A stretch of DNA of 64,000 nucleotides from Earliella scabrosa (taxonomy: Eukaryota; Basidiomycota; Agaricomycetes; Polyporales; Polyporaceae). The notes below the pieces were generated by a model, which did not search any database, was not told the DNA's origin, and was given only the letters and a program-made list of their open reading frames with translations. Positions 35,466-46,345 of the stretch are shown in pieces (position 1 is the stretch's first letter; each line of letters starts with the position of its first letter). The stretch spans positions 1 to 64,000 of the forward strand of contig JABYQQ010000034.1 of assembly GCA_022605405.1 (NCBI GenBank), given 5' to 3'. A program made the translations under genes and the position numbers.

Positions 35466-37298
35466 TCAGATCTGTGCAGCAGCCCAGCTCCTCTCCTGCA
35501 GGCGCACCAGTCCAAACCGCCCTAGCAGCCTATTGACTTCTTCCCACCCCGTGCCTTCCTCCCATGCTCTTTCCTCGTCGCAATCCTTCGTGTCACGGAG
35601 TACACGCCGCAGGCGCGGGAACAGCCCGCTCAAAAGCCCCGCGATGAACTCGTCCTGCCCCTCTGGGTACGCATACCCCACTTCCAAGTGCGTCAGCACC
35701 GACTGCTCGGGGTGCACCGCCCCGAATTCAAAGCTCCGTTCTCGCTTCCATTTGCCCTCGAAGAACCGTTCCTCAAGCGCAGCGGGCGGCGGGGGCGAGG
35801 ACGACCGCGTGTGCGGGATGAACGTGTTCAACGGGACGATGAGAGACACCAGCCGCGGGCACCCCCGCGCGAGCGGCACGAGTCCCTCGACCGTCGCGAG
35901 CGCCAACGCGCTGTCCCACCCCGGCGCCGTCACCAGCTCGTACTTCTCGGCGGGGACGAGGTGCAGCCTCTCGAGCTCCGGCCACGCGTGCGCCATTTGC
36001 GCGAGCGCGCCGTTATCGACGACGGGCAGGCGCCAGCCGTTCATCTCGAAGTGTGTGAGTGCGCGGGCGGCGAGGAGCGGTGAGATGGCGTTGGAGATGT
36101 CGCACGGCGCGCCGACGCTGATGCAGCGGAGCGTGAGGGAGCGCAATGCGTTGCATGCGGGATGGGTCTCAAGCGTTACGAAGAGCTCATGGAGCGCAGA
36201 CGGCGGGAGCCCTGCGGTCTGGATACCGGTGTCGATGGTGAGCGTAGCTAGGATCGAGGTGGGGATGTACTCCAATATGGCACTCGCCACGGCCAAGTCG
36301 TCCGTGCACAGATCGAGCTTGGTGAGTGCAGGGAAGCCTCCGACGGTGGTCTGCTGCTCGACATCGTTGTTGTCTTCGTCTATGAAGAACTGGGGAGACG
36401 ATGCCTCGAGGTAGAGAGACTCAAGGCGAGGGAGGGCACCAATGCGCGCGAGCGCCGCAGGGCGAACATCCATCGCCTCCACGCGCAAGTCACGGAGGTT
36501 GACAAACATTTGCAGGGCACCCGAGAGCGCTGTCCGCGGCTTGGTAGCCAAGCGCATGACGATGTTCCAGTCGACGACGAGCTTGAGATGCTCGATCTGT
36601 GGCGACATAGCCGCCAGTGTTTCCAGATACGTAGGGAGGTTGCGCTCGGGATCGCACACATCGAGCGAGACCTGCGTCAGCGCAGACGAGAAGAACAGTG
36701 CGGTGATATCTGCGCGCGCGCGATCTGGCAGTTGAATGTCGCGGAAAGCGAGCGCAGGCAGGGACCTGAAGAGCGGTTTTGGTGCATGGTGCGCAAGCGC
36801 TGCGAGCGCGAAGGGATGGATGAGGGAATTAAGCTTGCGCGAGTACGCGCAGTCTTCGATCCAGGCTGACTTGACAAGCGGCGCGTACGTTTGGAGCCGG
36901 CAAAAGTCGTCTGGGACAGGGTTACGCGTGAATCTCTGTAGGGGCCGCATTACAGGATCAGCTCTTTGACGGCGCGTTGAGGGCTTCAAGGGACTTACCA
37001 GACAATGCGGCTTATCGTGGCGTCCTACAACCCTTGGCAGAATTGATGTGACTGGCCCGTCCACTACCCAGAGATCGCGCGGAAGGGTGTAAATGACCGG
37101 CACCAGATCGTCCAAGGTATGCCAAAGTAAGGCGATGGCCGGTCCATGCAAAGTACGACACGTCGTCGTGAGCTGCAAGAGCGAATGGTAATCCGTCTCG
37201 ACTATGCTCGACACGACCTTGTGACGAACTCGAAGATATGAGCAGATTTTGAATATGACCTCGGATGGAAGGGAGGTGATATGCGGTCGATGTGACAT
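35466..37298 (-). CDS. F-box-like / leucine-rich-repeat protein 1
   Basis: The frame is open from 37298 to 35466. A 63-nt in-frame segment at 36936-36998 has a GTAAGT donor and CTACAG acceptor and is probably an intron. Splicing leaves 589 aa (610 if retained) and brings HCL next to RFTRNPVPDDF, which reads like the family. The N-terminal ITSLPSEVIFKICSYLRVRH is a degenerate F-box (ends near residue 60). The rest alternates LxxLxL-type strands as in the many agaricomycete F-box/LRR-like proteins. F-box proteins bind SKP1 and choose substrates for SCF ubiquitin ligases; the C-terminal repeats would bind the target. Substrate unknown. It lies within the arrestin/oxidoreductase cluster with no sign of co-duplication. 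Confidence 0.8.
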   Translation of the reverse strand: MSHRPHITSLPSEVIFKICSYLRVRHKVVSSIVETDYHSLLQLTTTCRTLHGPAIALLWHTLDDLVPVIYTLPRDLWVVDGPVTSILPRVVGRHDKPHCLVSPLKPSTRRQRADPVMRPLQRFTRNPVPDDFCRLQTYAPLVKSAWIEDCAYSRKLNSLIHPFALAALAHHAPKPLFRSLPALAFRDIQLPDRARADITALFFSSALTQVSLDVCDPERNLPTYLETLAAMSPQIEHLKLVVDWNIVMRLATKPRTALSGALQMFVNLRDLRVEAMDVRPAALARIGALPRLESLYLEASSPQFFIDEDNNDVEQQTTVGGFPALTKLDLCTDDLAVASAILEYIPTSILATLTIDTGIQTAGLPPSALHELFVTLETHPACNALRSLTLRCISVGAPCDISNAISPLLAARALTHFEMNGWRLPVVDNGALAQMAHAWPELERLHLVPAEKYELVTAPGWDSALALATVEGLVPLARGCPRLVSLIVPLNTFIPHTRSSSPPPPAALEERFFEGKWKRERSFEFGAVHPEQSVLTHLEVGYAYPEGQDEFIAGLLSGLFPRLRRVLRDTKDCDEERAWEEGTGWEEVNRLLGRFGLVRLQERSWAAAQI

Positions 37299-37757
37299 TC
37301 TCTGTGGCTCTATTATGAGCTGTGGTGTGACATCAAGGCGCTGCGAGCAACGTACACTTCAAAGTCAGGATTGTAGTAGAGGCCCTGAACGCTGGAGAGG
37401 GCCAACAGAGTGACAGAGTGACTGAGAGTCCGAGATGCGACTTCAACGTCAACGTTCAACTTCGCACGGGCCAAACACGTGTATGTATGTACTACTAGGC
37501 GCTCTCGACTGCGACGACGCTCAACCGAGCCTCGACGGCGTTGGCAAGAATCGGACATACATATGTACATATGTACGAGCTCGATCGCAAAGTGACAATT
37601 GAACTGGGCATACATAATGTTTGCTTCTTTGCTATCGAACTGGGGTGTTGTAGTCACTCGCAGCGCTGCGTCGTTTCGATGTTCACGTTACTGTATCCTG
37701 TGGCACCAAACAGCCGGGAACTTATTCCATAGCGTACCCAGGGCAGCGCCCTGGACT
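37299..37757. other. Intergenic spacer
   Basis: Promoter of F-box-like gene 1 and 3' flank of F-box-like gene 2. A short near-palindrome ACATACATATGTACATATGT occurs at 37555-37574. No gene seen. Confidence 0.45.
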
Positions 37758-39717
37758 CTAGTCCTGTTCTTCAACCTCGTCGCTACTGTCCTGCAAAAAA
37801 TCTCCCTGAAGGCCAACACGGAACATCTCCACCACAGTTTCATGATCGTACTGCTCAGTCTGCTCCTGTTCGCGCTCTGGCAACTCTTCCACGTCCGATC
37901 CGCTCCATGCGTCCGAAGATCCAATGTCAGAGTCTGACTCGTATACATACGAAGAGTCGTCGTCATCGTCGTCGGCCTCGAACGCCGCATTGAGCCACGG
38001 CTGGAGACTCGGATAGTAGAGGTATATGCGAGGATCCATCGCTACGCACCACCATGACTGTCGTACTAGCTCTCCAGGCACGATCTGCGGGATGCCTCGG
38101 GAGGTGATGTCCACAAGGGATACCTCGTCCAATTCGTCGTCGGACATCTTCTGGATGTCGATCTTCGGCTGCAGTAGCAGGGACGGGTCGCACATCTGGG
38201 GGAAGAACCATCTGTAGCCTGGTGTGAATCGGATGTGTCTCAAGGCTGGCGCATAGGCATCCTGAGCGAGCGCAATGAGCTTGTAGTCGTGCAGGGTGAA
38301 GGACAGGGCGCCGTCGATGTCAAGGTAGAGGAGTGTCGGGGACCTGAGTCGAATCGAAGACAGGCTATCCCAAGGTATACCGACGACCAGATGTTCAATG
38401 CGGGGACACATCTCAGCGAGGCAGGGGAGGACGACTTCGTGCACTGGGGGAGGAGGTAGGTCGAGCGGATACCTGGGGAGGAGGAAGAGATACATCAACT
38501 GCGAGCCGTGCGCCTTCAGGATATCGGTGGGCTCCACCATGAAGTCCATAAGGATGAGATCGGTCAGTTGAGGCATGGTCCACCTATCCGTCACATAGCG
38601 ATAGAGCGGCTCGTGATGGGCATCCACTCTGAGCGTCTTGAGCTCGGGAAATTCGAGCGGGGGTAGCTCCTGGGCGTCCTGAAGGTCCGTGCGTTCGATG
38701 CGATCCAATGTCAGCGACGTGAGATGGATGCCATGCTTGAGTAGGGAATACAGCAGGCTGAAAGTCTCTTCCGTGATCGGGAGACCGACATCTAACGAAC
38801 GGAGCCCGGTATCAAGCCGATGGCGCAGAGCATCTCCAGCGCCGCCGGGTCGTGGATGCAAGAACCACGTCGGGTTGAAGCCGTTAGCGCGATTGTGGTC
38901 CTGACCCCGTTGTTGATACACGAGGGGAAACTCGGGATGGGAATGAAAGGAGAATGACACCAGGCGAGTACAGCGACGCAGGACTTCGCACAGGTCTTCG
39001 TGTATCGTGTCTTCGCATCCCTTCCACACGACGCAGGAGTCTATCCGGATAGACCGTACGAGCTCAGCGTAGTTGAAGCGTGAGCTCGAAGCGAGGGTGT
39101 GGGCCAGCGCGGAAATTTGCCCCATACGCCTGATGACGATATCGTCGTAGAGGACCACAGCAGCGGGCGGAGACCATGCTTTGCAGACGAGTGTGAGTGC
39201 TTTCTTGGTACGTAGGCTTGACAGCCAGGGATTCCTGGGACCAAGTATCACCGAGGGGCTGTATTGGTGAATATATGGACGGGTGAATCGGAAAATGGCT
39301 AGGAGGATCTCAGGCGGCAAGAACATCCAATCAGGCGATCGTGTCTGCAGTGAGCAAAATTGAGCTATGCGCCTTGACCGAGCCTAGCAGTTGCGAGCAT
39401 ACCAGCGTATACAACTCATGTCGTCTCTGGACTAGCTCGGTAGCGACCATGTTCATCCGCTCGGCGAAACGCGAGGCGGCCGTTCCGAGTCGCTTGAGGG
39501 CTGAAATTTCGCTCTTCAGGTCCGATATCTCCCTCTCTCTCAGCTTCTGAGCTGTGAGTAGCACGGCATTCTCTGTGCGGAGCCTCGCAAGTTCATCGGC
39601 AATGTCCCCGATCGAACGCTGCAAAAACTCGTCCACAAGTTGCGCCCTTGGGCTCGCCCTCCGAGTTGTCGAGTCTTCAGATTGTCGAGCCATCGACCTG
39701 TCTTCACGATTAGTCAT
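37758..39717 (-). CDS. Coiled-coil F-box-like protein 2
   Basis: Two exons, 39717-39403 and 39344-37758, joined by a 58-nt intron (GTATGC...CTGCAG). They total 1,902 nt, or 633 aa. Exon 1 encodes a heptad-rich coiled coil (ELARLRTENAVLL, REISDLKSEISALKRL). Exon 2 opens with TRSPDWMFLPPEILLAIFRF, a degenerate F-box, and continues with leucine-rich strands. The C-terminus is acidic (DDDDDSS, ELPEREQEQTEQ, SSDEVEEQD). Without the splice, the two parts would look like separate genes. A coiled coil just before a PPEIL-type F-box is common in agaricomycete F-box-like proteins. Likely an SCF-type substrate adaptor, substrate unknown. Start chosen as the first ATG; Met9 at 39693 is possible. Confidence 0.82.
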
Positions 39718-40071
39718 AATCGTCTAGGTCTAGAAAGGATTCCTCCGTCCTTACAGGGCGCTGTTATGGGGCGCGGCGGCGAAAAGAACCACGGAGGTGC
39801 TTGAAGCTTGAAGCTTGAGCTTGAAGAGTTCCTGGACTACGATATTGGGCGCCCACAGTGAACTTCAACTCGACTGGCCGTCATTCTCGTGGTATCGGGG
39901 TAATCAGTACACTGAACAGGCAGAGGAATTCGTGAAGTCCAACGTGAAAATTGCACCAGAAGAAAAAAACATTGAGGAGATCTGGAACATCGATATCATC
40001 GCGAGATTGGTGTAGTATATGGCATTATCCAACAACTTGAAGTCGTCTACAGCTCGCATAGTATACACGCT
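39718..40071. other. Intergenic spacer with AAGCTTGA repeats
   Basis: Promoter of F-box-like gene 2 and 3' flank of oxidoreductase 3. At 39803-39828 it holds overlapping CTTGAAG units (GCTTGAAGCTTGAAGCTTGA), which recur beyond the other end of oxidoreductase 3 at 41662-41684. Confidence 0.5.
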
Positions 40072-41620
40072 CTACAGCTTCGTCTCCGCAACCTTGGGCT
40101 TCGGCCGGCCCTGGCAGCCCCACCCAATCTGGCTGGAGTGGTGCAGCTCAACGCCAAGCTCGTCCGCGAACGTCCACACCAGCCCAGGGTTCTTCTGGAA
40201 CATCCGCCCGACAAAGATCACGTCCGCCTGGCCCTGTTCGCAACACCACACACAGTCAAAGTCAGCTCCCCACACTCACAGCGCTCGAGAGCAAGAGCTC
40301 GAGCCTGACGGACGGACCTTATCAAGAATGCTCTGCGCGAGCTTCCCCTCGTAAATCTTTCCGACCGCAGACACGAGCATCGTCCCGCCCACCGCCTTCT
40401 TCGCCGCCTCGGAAAAGGGCGCCTGGTATCCCGCGATGTGCGTGAGGAGGCTTATGCGCCCCCGCAAGTTGTTCCCGCCCGTGGAGACGTCGAGCAGGTC
40501 GACGCCGTGCGCGGCGAGGATCGGCGCGAGCCTCACCGTGTCTTCTTGACGCCATGAGGGCTCGTTCGGGAGTACGTCTTCGAGCCACTCCGTCGCAGAC
40601 ACGCTGTGCGCGGAGAGCAGACACATAGGTGTGAGCAATCCCTTCGCAGGACAGTCAGAGCGGAAGTAAGACACACCGAAAGAACAGAGGAGTCGTCGGC
40701 GGGATCACCGCGCGCACCGCGTCGACGACCTCGAGCGCAAGGCGGATCCGATTCTCGAAGCTGCCCCCGTACTCGTCTGTCCGCTTGTTGCTGGTCGGGC
40801 CCAAGAACTGCGAGATAAGGTACCCATGCGCGCCATGCACCTCGATCACGTCAAAGCCCGCTTGAACAGCGCGCTTCGCCGCGTCAACGAAGCCCTTGAC
40901 GATGCGCCGGATACCCTCCTTCGTGAGCGCCTTCGGGACGGGGAACGTCTCGGAAAACGGCACGTTGCTCGGGCCTACAACATCGTCCGGCCACCCGCCC
41001 GCAGCCTCGTCCGCGACGAGGCCCATATGGAGGAAGGGCGCGAGGGTGGAGGCTTTGCGGCCGGCGTGGGCGAGCTGGATCCCGATCTTCTGGTTCTGGG
41101 AGTGCGCGAACTCGACGACGCGCGCCCAGGCGGCGGCTTGCTCGTCTGTCCAGATCCCCGCGCATTCGGGGGAGATGCGGCCTTCGGGGAGGACGGCTGT
41201 CGCTTCGACGAGGGTGAGCCCGGGGCCGCGGGTGAAGATCCCGCCGACTGCGATGGAGGCGCGTATGTCAGAACTCTCAAGGGCTGTGAGACAAGAGGAG
41301 AGGCACTCACGGTGGGCGAACTGCCAGGGCGAGATCACGCCGTTCTCGGACGAATATTGACAGAGAGGCGAGAGCTACAGACGTGCTCAGGTGGTCACTA
41401 TCATGATGATGCAAGCACGAGACTCCGCCGCTGAGGGCGGGAGCGGGGGACGCACCCAGATGCGGTTCTGGAATTCGACGCCGCGGATCTTGATGGGCTG
41501 AAAGAGGGAGGGAATAGGCTTGCCATCCGGCTGAGGATCAAACGCCGTGCCCGCAGGGGGGTACTGGCGGGGAACGTAGTATGGAACGTTGGGCGCGGGT
41601 GCGTTGAAGAGCGGGGCCAT
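40072..41620 (-). CDS. YqjM-type ene-reductase 3 (OYE-like FMN oxidoreductase)
   Basis: Five exons: 41620-41456, 41374-41311, 41247-40677, 40603-40318 and 40233-40072. They total 1,248 nt, or 415 aa. All five exon lengths match gene 1. Active-site motifs are intact: LSPLCQYSSENG, GIQLAHAGRKAS, VHGAHGYLISQFLGPTSN, DEYGGSFENR, VSAVGKIYEGK and GRMFQKNPGLVW. It is near-identical to gene 1 with scattered substitutions (for example GGNNLRGRISLLTH where gene 1 has GGNSALARMGPLAN). It lies on the opposite strand to genes 1 and 2. The start was chosen to match gene 1; an additional in-frame ATG lies one codon upstream. Function as for gene 1: FMN-dependent reduction of activated alkenes or quinones. 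Confidence 0.94.
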
Positions 41621-41722
41621 CATGGGATGGGTGTCAGCGATGCGTGGGTTAGGAAGACTGTCGAAGCTTGAAGCTTGAAGCTGAAGGGAGGATGGGTGTG
41701 TTGGAATCGCAACACAGAGATA

Positions 41723-41742
41723 GTACTTATACGGAGGCCGCA
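41723..41742 (-). promoter_or_regulatory. Core promoter with TATA box, oxidoreductase 3
   Basis: Minus strand TGCGGCCTCCGTATAAGTAC, identical to the element before oxidoreductase 1 (28787-28806). TATAAG covers 41731-41726, about 105 bp before the start codon. Confidence 0.6.
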
Positions 41743-42578
41743 CTCAGGCGTAAAAATGATCCCAATCATTCTCCGGCTGCAAGGTCGCCGGTTGGGCAGA
41801 ACCGAGGACCCCAGTGCGCGGATCGAAAAACATACCAGATACTCGGATCACTAGCAAAGAGTACGAAGGACTACTTACGGGAGCCAATCGGTATAGGCAG
41901 ATGGCGCTGGCTGAGTAAGAAAGCTGCTAAGTCAGCGACGGAACCACAATGTAGAAGCGGGAGTCGCAGGGAGATGTGAGCGGTACGTGCGATGGTTCTC
42001 CCGTGCACGTTCTAGCGTACAGTTTTCCCGGTACGCCCGCACAGACGTAGCCGGATGCGCTTGACTCGGAAACGCTCAGAGTGCTTCGAGTTGTGCAGGG
42101 TACCAATGGGTTGTCAGACCCAGGCTGACAAAGGATCATAGGCTATAACATGGCGTGCTAAGAAGCAGAAAGGCGAAAGATGTGTTTGAATTGTTCCGGC
42201 AAGCCTCCAACTTCGAAGCCAGACACGGAGATTAAGAACAGGCCAAGGAGTACTAGCGACTTACTAGCGAGAGAGACTCGCTACGAGCTGTCAGATCAGC
42301 TCAGAGTGGGTGTTGACGACCGCTGCTGCTCTGCACCAGCTGCTTCAACGAGGGGCGAACGTCGACCCGCGGAAGAGCTACGAAAAAGCCACGCTGCACA
42401 CCTTCCTTCGTCGAGGCCTGCGGAAGCTCTCGGCGCCGGGCTCGCGGTGGCGGTCAACGCTTTTGACAAGACGTGTTCACCGCATGTCGGGATTGATCGC
42501 GTGCGTGAGTTGTCTCGGGCTCGTCGCAGCTCGCTCGCCCAGCTGTCCGTTCTCACTCGTCACTTGGAAGTGGATGGC

Positions 42579-42582
<4 letters not shown>

Positions 42583-42620
<38 letters not shown>
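42583..42620. repeat. (TA)19 microsatellite
   Basis: Uninterrupted run of 19 TA units in non-coding DNA between arrestin D and oxidoreductase 3. It gives spurious YIYIYI open frames on both strands. Confidence 0.97.
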
Positions 42621-42621
<1 letters not shown>

Positions 42622-43138
42622 CGAACCACTGAATGTGGTGACGACGGGTAGCCTGAACGCATATCCTCACCATGCTCCCTGCCAGTGGTTCGATCGGTCA
42701 ATATTGGTCCTCGTCCGCAACGTTCACAAGCATCAGTATCAGCATCGCCGGGGTCGATCCAGCCGCGGCTGCACTGGCGGACACGCGGGAGGACAACAAA
42801 CCCGGGACTCTGACGTCGACACAGACTCAGAGCGGGACAGCATCCAGAGCCTACGCACGAGCCACACCCGCACGCGGAACGCACAAAGGTACCAATCTAA
42901 CTGCTCAAGTACTCACCGGAGAGATCGAACAGCACGACTCGCGCACCGAAGGAGATGGCGTGGCGAGCGGTACTCCAGCGCAGCGCGCGGCATGTCTGTG
43001 ACGATAATCGCGACGCAGTTTCTGTTTAGCTGAGCACGAGTCAGATAAATACGGACAGCAGGGAAAGGCGCGCGGGTCGTGGATATCCATACATACAACA
43101 GCAGGACCGACCACATTAACCCATCCGAGCGCAGTCGC

Positions 43139-44607
43139 TCACGCCTTCTCGTCGTCTCCCCACTCCTTGTCGTTCGCGTCCCAGTAAGCACTGCGGGGGT
43201 GCAAAACGTCAGCACCGGAAGATAGGATGCCAGTCAAGAAGGAGTACGCACGGAGGCAAGTCCAGCGCAGCTGGGGGCGCGCCGTCCCCTTCCCCGTCTC
43301 TCAGGAGCGGCGCGTCGATGCCCGAGGTGACATTCACGGGCACCTCGAGCTTGAGGTCGTTCCCGATCCCAGGGAAGGACACCCTGACGACGAGCTGATA
43401 CTGCAAACACGCATATATGCAACCTCTTGTCAGCGCGCGGGAGAGAGAGGGCGAGGAGAAGCACAGAGGGGACGCACCGCGCACTGGACGTTGTGGAGGG
43501 CGAAGGAGGGCGGACAGGAGAGGGAGAAGGTGGAGTGGAAGATCGCGCGCTGGACCCAGACGCCCTTCGCGTCCGGGTCCCCGCTTTGTGTCTTCTCCAT
43601 CGGCTGGCCGTGCGCGTCCACGGGCAACCACTCGCGCGGGGCGACGTCCACCTCCACATGCGCGGTTCTCTTCAGCCTCTCCTTCTCCTTGCCGCCCAGG
43701 ACGTGCATGACATCTCCCGACGATGATCCGCTCATGTACTTTGCGGTGACGTTGAGCTGCCTGCGGAGCACGAACTCGAGGTCGTCCGGGGCGAGGGGCA
43801 CGGGCGGGAAGACGGGCTTGTCGGACGGGTGGCCATCGGCTTTGGCGCGGGTGGTGGGTGCGGACGTCGTCCGGACGGTGACGGTGTAGGGGATGTCAGA
43901 GAAGAGCGGGAGGACAGCAATGGCCGGCAGCTGCAGCTGTATGCGGGTGAGTGCATCGGCCAAGGCGGGAGAGAGCGAGACTGACTTGGACGTGGACAGA
44001 CGAGTAGTCGCCCCAAAGGCCCTTGCGAATCTTGTCTTCGGCGGAGAAGGTGCGCATCGCGTGCGTCGCGTTCTCCGCCCTGATCTGCGCCCCGAGCGGG
44101 TCGCGGGGCAGGACTGCGAGCGGGACGCGGTGTCGTTTGTTGAGGTTGAGGAGGCCCTTGCGCACGCCCACGGCCGAGATCGAGTAGCGGATGGCAGCAG
44201 ACTTGTCGAGGCCGATGCTGCGGTAGTGGAACGACGGCGGGAGCGGCGAGGGCAGACGCAGCGTGAACGGCAGGCGGAGGACGTCCGAGCCGGGTTCCGG
44301 GTACACGCCGCCGCGCTGCCAGAGCTGGACGTCGTCGCGGGCGAGGACGATCGTCTCGCCCACGCTCGTCTGGTTGCGGTTGATGACGCTGCACCGATGT
44401 TAGCTCGAGAGCTGTCACGCGCTGTCATGAAGGGAAGACGCACGTCTTGGAGGCGCCGCGGAGGCGGACGTGGACCTCGTCGATGTTGTCGTCCCGCAGC
44501 TGCCGGAAGTCCAGCTCGACCTCGCCTGCAATCGTCGAGCCGGCGGCGTAGATCGCGGGCGGGACGTGGACCGTGAGCGCGTCGGTTGAGCGCAGTCTGG
44601 AAAGCAT
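43139..44607 (-). CDS. Arrestin-like protein D (PPxY adaptor)
   Basis: Five exons: 44607-44444, 44388-43986, 43936-43478, 43400-43252 and 43190-43139. They total 1,227 nt, or 408 aa. The N-lobe reads LTVHVPPAIYAAGSTIAGEVELDF, LPPSFHYRSIGLDKSAAIRY and RKGLWGDYSSVHVQ. The C-lobe reads RTTSAPTTRAKADGHPSDKP, FHSTFSLSCPPSFALHNVQC and RVSFPGIGNDLKLEVPVNVTSG. The end is DLPPAYWDANDKEWGDDEKA, again with PPAY split by the last intron. It is the closest paralogue of B, with the same exon 1 and 2 lengths. The start was aligned to B (MLSRLRST); an in-frame ATG lies three codons upstream. A minus-strand CATATAAG box at 44669-44663 sits about 56 bp before the ATG. Confidence 0.9.
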
Positions 44608-44712
44608 CGTTGTCACGGTCGTTGGAGTGTGAGTGTGTGCTACTCTGGTGACGCGACGTACACTTATATGCTCTCAGCGTCCGGGACGCGCCGATCGGGC
44701 TGTCGACGCTGG

Positions 44713-44740
44713 AGAGGCAGATCGAGTCAGAGCGCGGTCT
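44713..44740 (-). promoter_or_regulatory. Upstream block conserved with arrestin B
   Basis: Plus-strand text AGAGGCAGATCGAGTCAGAG then CGCGGTCT. It is the counterpart of 27487-27514, with the same spacing to the start codon. Confidence 0.45.
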
Positions 44741-45844
44741 GCTTCCGTGCGGCTGCGACAGCTGCACTCCACCCCACGTCCTTGGCACTGTCGCCCGCTT
44801 GTCCTCTCGCTGCGTTCAGCCACTGCCAGCTACCGGCCATCGCACTCACATGTTCGCTGTGGACAGCTTCTTGATGGCAAACGTTCGTCTGCGACAGTCA
44901 AAACGCCACAAAGCTCACTGCTCCTGCGCACCATGATCAATATTCGCAGCATAAGTTCTGCCACGAGCGCTCGTGACGTACTCGATGCTCCCCGTAGGTC
45001 GTACCGTCGTGTAGTCGCCGTCCTGTACCCGTCGTGTTCTTGTCTTGCACTTCGCGCGTGGGCGGACAGACATCCGGCAGTGGCCACGAGTCTCTAGTCA
45101 ACCCGCTCTTTCTCACCCCACGCCTGTGTGCTCCACAACACCGACGGTGTTAGCACTTCGCGCATGTCCAATGCTGACACGCCATGTCCAGCTGCGCCGC
45201 CCCCGTGCGCATGGCACCCAAACGTGTTGCCCGTCGGAAACAGCCCGAGCGTTGCCTGCGCATCCTCGTCAGCCCTCCGAACGTAACACAACGCTGCTAC
45301 GTGTGTATCAATGTTTCAATACTCTTCGGCACTGGGCACCGAGCACTGAGTCTTGCGTATGGCATCTCGCTCCACACCGCCGACGGGGATAGCACATAAC
45401 CGCGCAATTTCGGCTTGGCCCCAAGGAACCGGTCGCAACGGTCGACGTCAACGTTCACAGTGGACTATGGTGAGCCGTCCGGATCCGGTGTGCTACGTTC
45501 TCTCTCAGCAACACGGTCTACGGCACCAAGAGTTAGCTCGCGAAAAGCCCCTCCAACACTCACTAAGAGTCACTTGCTATGTGCTTGCCCGTCATTCCGC
45601 TGACCGACTAGCAGTCGCCGCCTGAGGACCTCGACGCCTCCGAGGCAAGGGCTGAGGTTGAGGCCCATGTCTTGAACAACGACAATCATCTATCATGTTG
45701 AGGGACACAAGCAGCATGTTGCCATGTTCGGAACGGTGTCACTGTTGCAAGGCTGAGCTGTGAGTATTTGGACCATGGGACTTGTAGTCCAGCCACTGGA
45801 CATGTTGCTGATGCACTGTCAAGCACTCGTACGCACCAGATTTA
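44741..45844. other. Intergenic, no gene seen
   Basis: Upstream flank of arrestin D up to the MITE. Open frames of 60-150 codons have no recognisable motif. Confidence 0.4.
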
Positions 45845-46345
45845 CAGCGCTTTGCATAATTCCGTGAACACGCCGATTTTTCTCGCGCCGGCGCTTGGAC
45901 TACCAAAAGGGGTAGGTGGCGCCACTAGGGGACTCAAAGTCGCCTCTTGTACTTCGTATATGAACACACAGACCAGGTGGTGGCATCCGAATATGCCAGT
46001 GTGTCTCACAAAAGTGGCATGGAGCTCACGAATGGGCCGGAATGCGGTTGAAAGTGAAGTTCGATCGCCGCAAGGTGCTGCTGTTGAATAGGCGGTTACT
46101 TAGCACCTCTACAATGTATTGACCTGGTAGTGACCGCGTTTCCGGGGCAGCCAGACCTCCCGGTACGCTCTATACGTTTCTTTACACCGACGGAGACAGT
46201 GTGGGTGACATCGTAGGTACGGAGAATGAAAGAGAGCTGCCGCGTCGGGCGCGCCGGGCTCTGCCGCACAGGACCTACTAAAACAGGCAGCTCTAGCGCC
46301 GGCGCGAGAAAAATCGGCGTGTTCACGGAATTATGCAAAGCGCTG
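45845..46345. mobile_element. MITE with ~53-bp terminal inverted repeats
   Basis: A 501-bp element flanked by TA on both sides (45843-45844 and 46346-46347). The left end begins CAGCGCTTTGCATAATTCCG and the same text appears as the reverse complement at the right end. Identity runs without mismatch for about 50 bases, to ...CGCGCCGGCGCT (left 45845-45896, right 46345-46294). The interior has no transposase frame. A TA target-site duplication with CAG-type ends points to the Tc1/mariner-pogo superfamily, so it is a non-autonomous element mobilised in trans. The mirrored frames reading HNSVNTPIFLAPAL on opposite strands are just the repeats. Confidence 0.88.

Larger units (their letters stand above)
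41621..43138. other. Intergenic region upstream of oxidoreductase 3
   Basis: Holds the oxidoreductase 3 promoter, AAGCTTGA repeats near 41662-41684, a TA microsatellite at 42583-42620 and the 3' flank of arrestin D. No gene recognised. Confidence 0.5.

Noticed and set aside
23199..44607. Interpretation as a classical secondary-metabolite gene cluster
   Set aside because: No polyketide synthase, NRPS, terpene synthase, prenyltransferase or P450 is present; ene-reductases alone are not enough.
45768..46338. Two mirrored small proteins sharing HNSVNTPIFLAPAL
   Set aside because: They are translations of the two terminal inverted repeats of the MITE, not genes.
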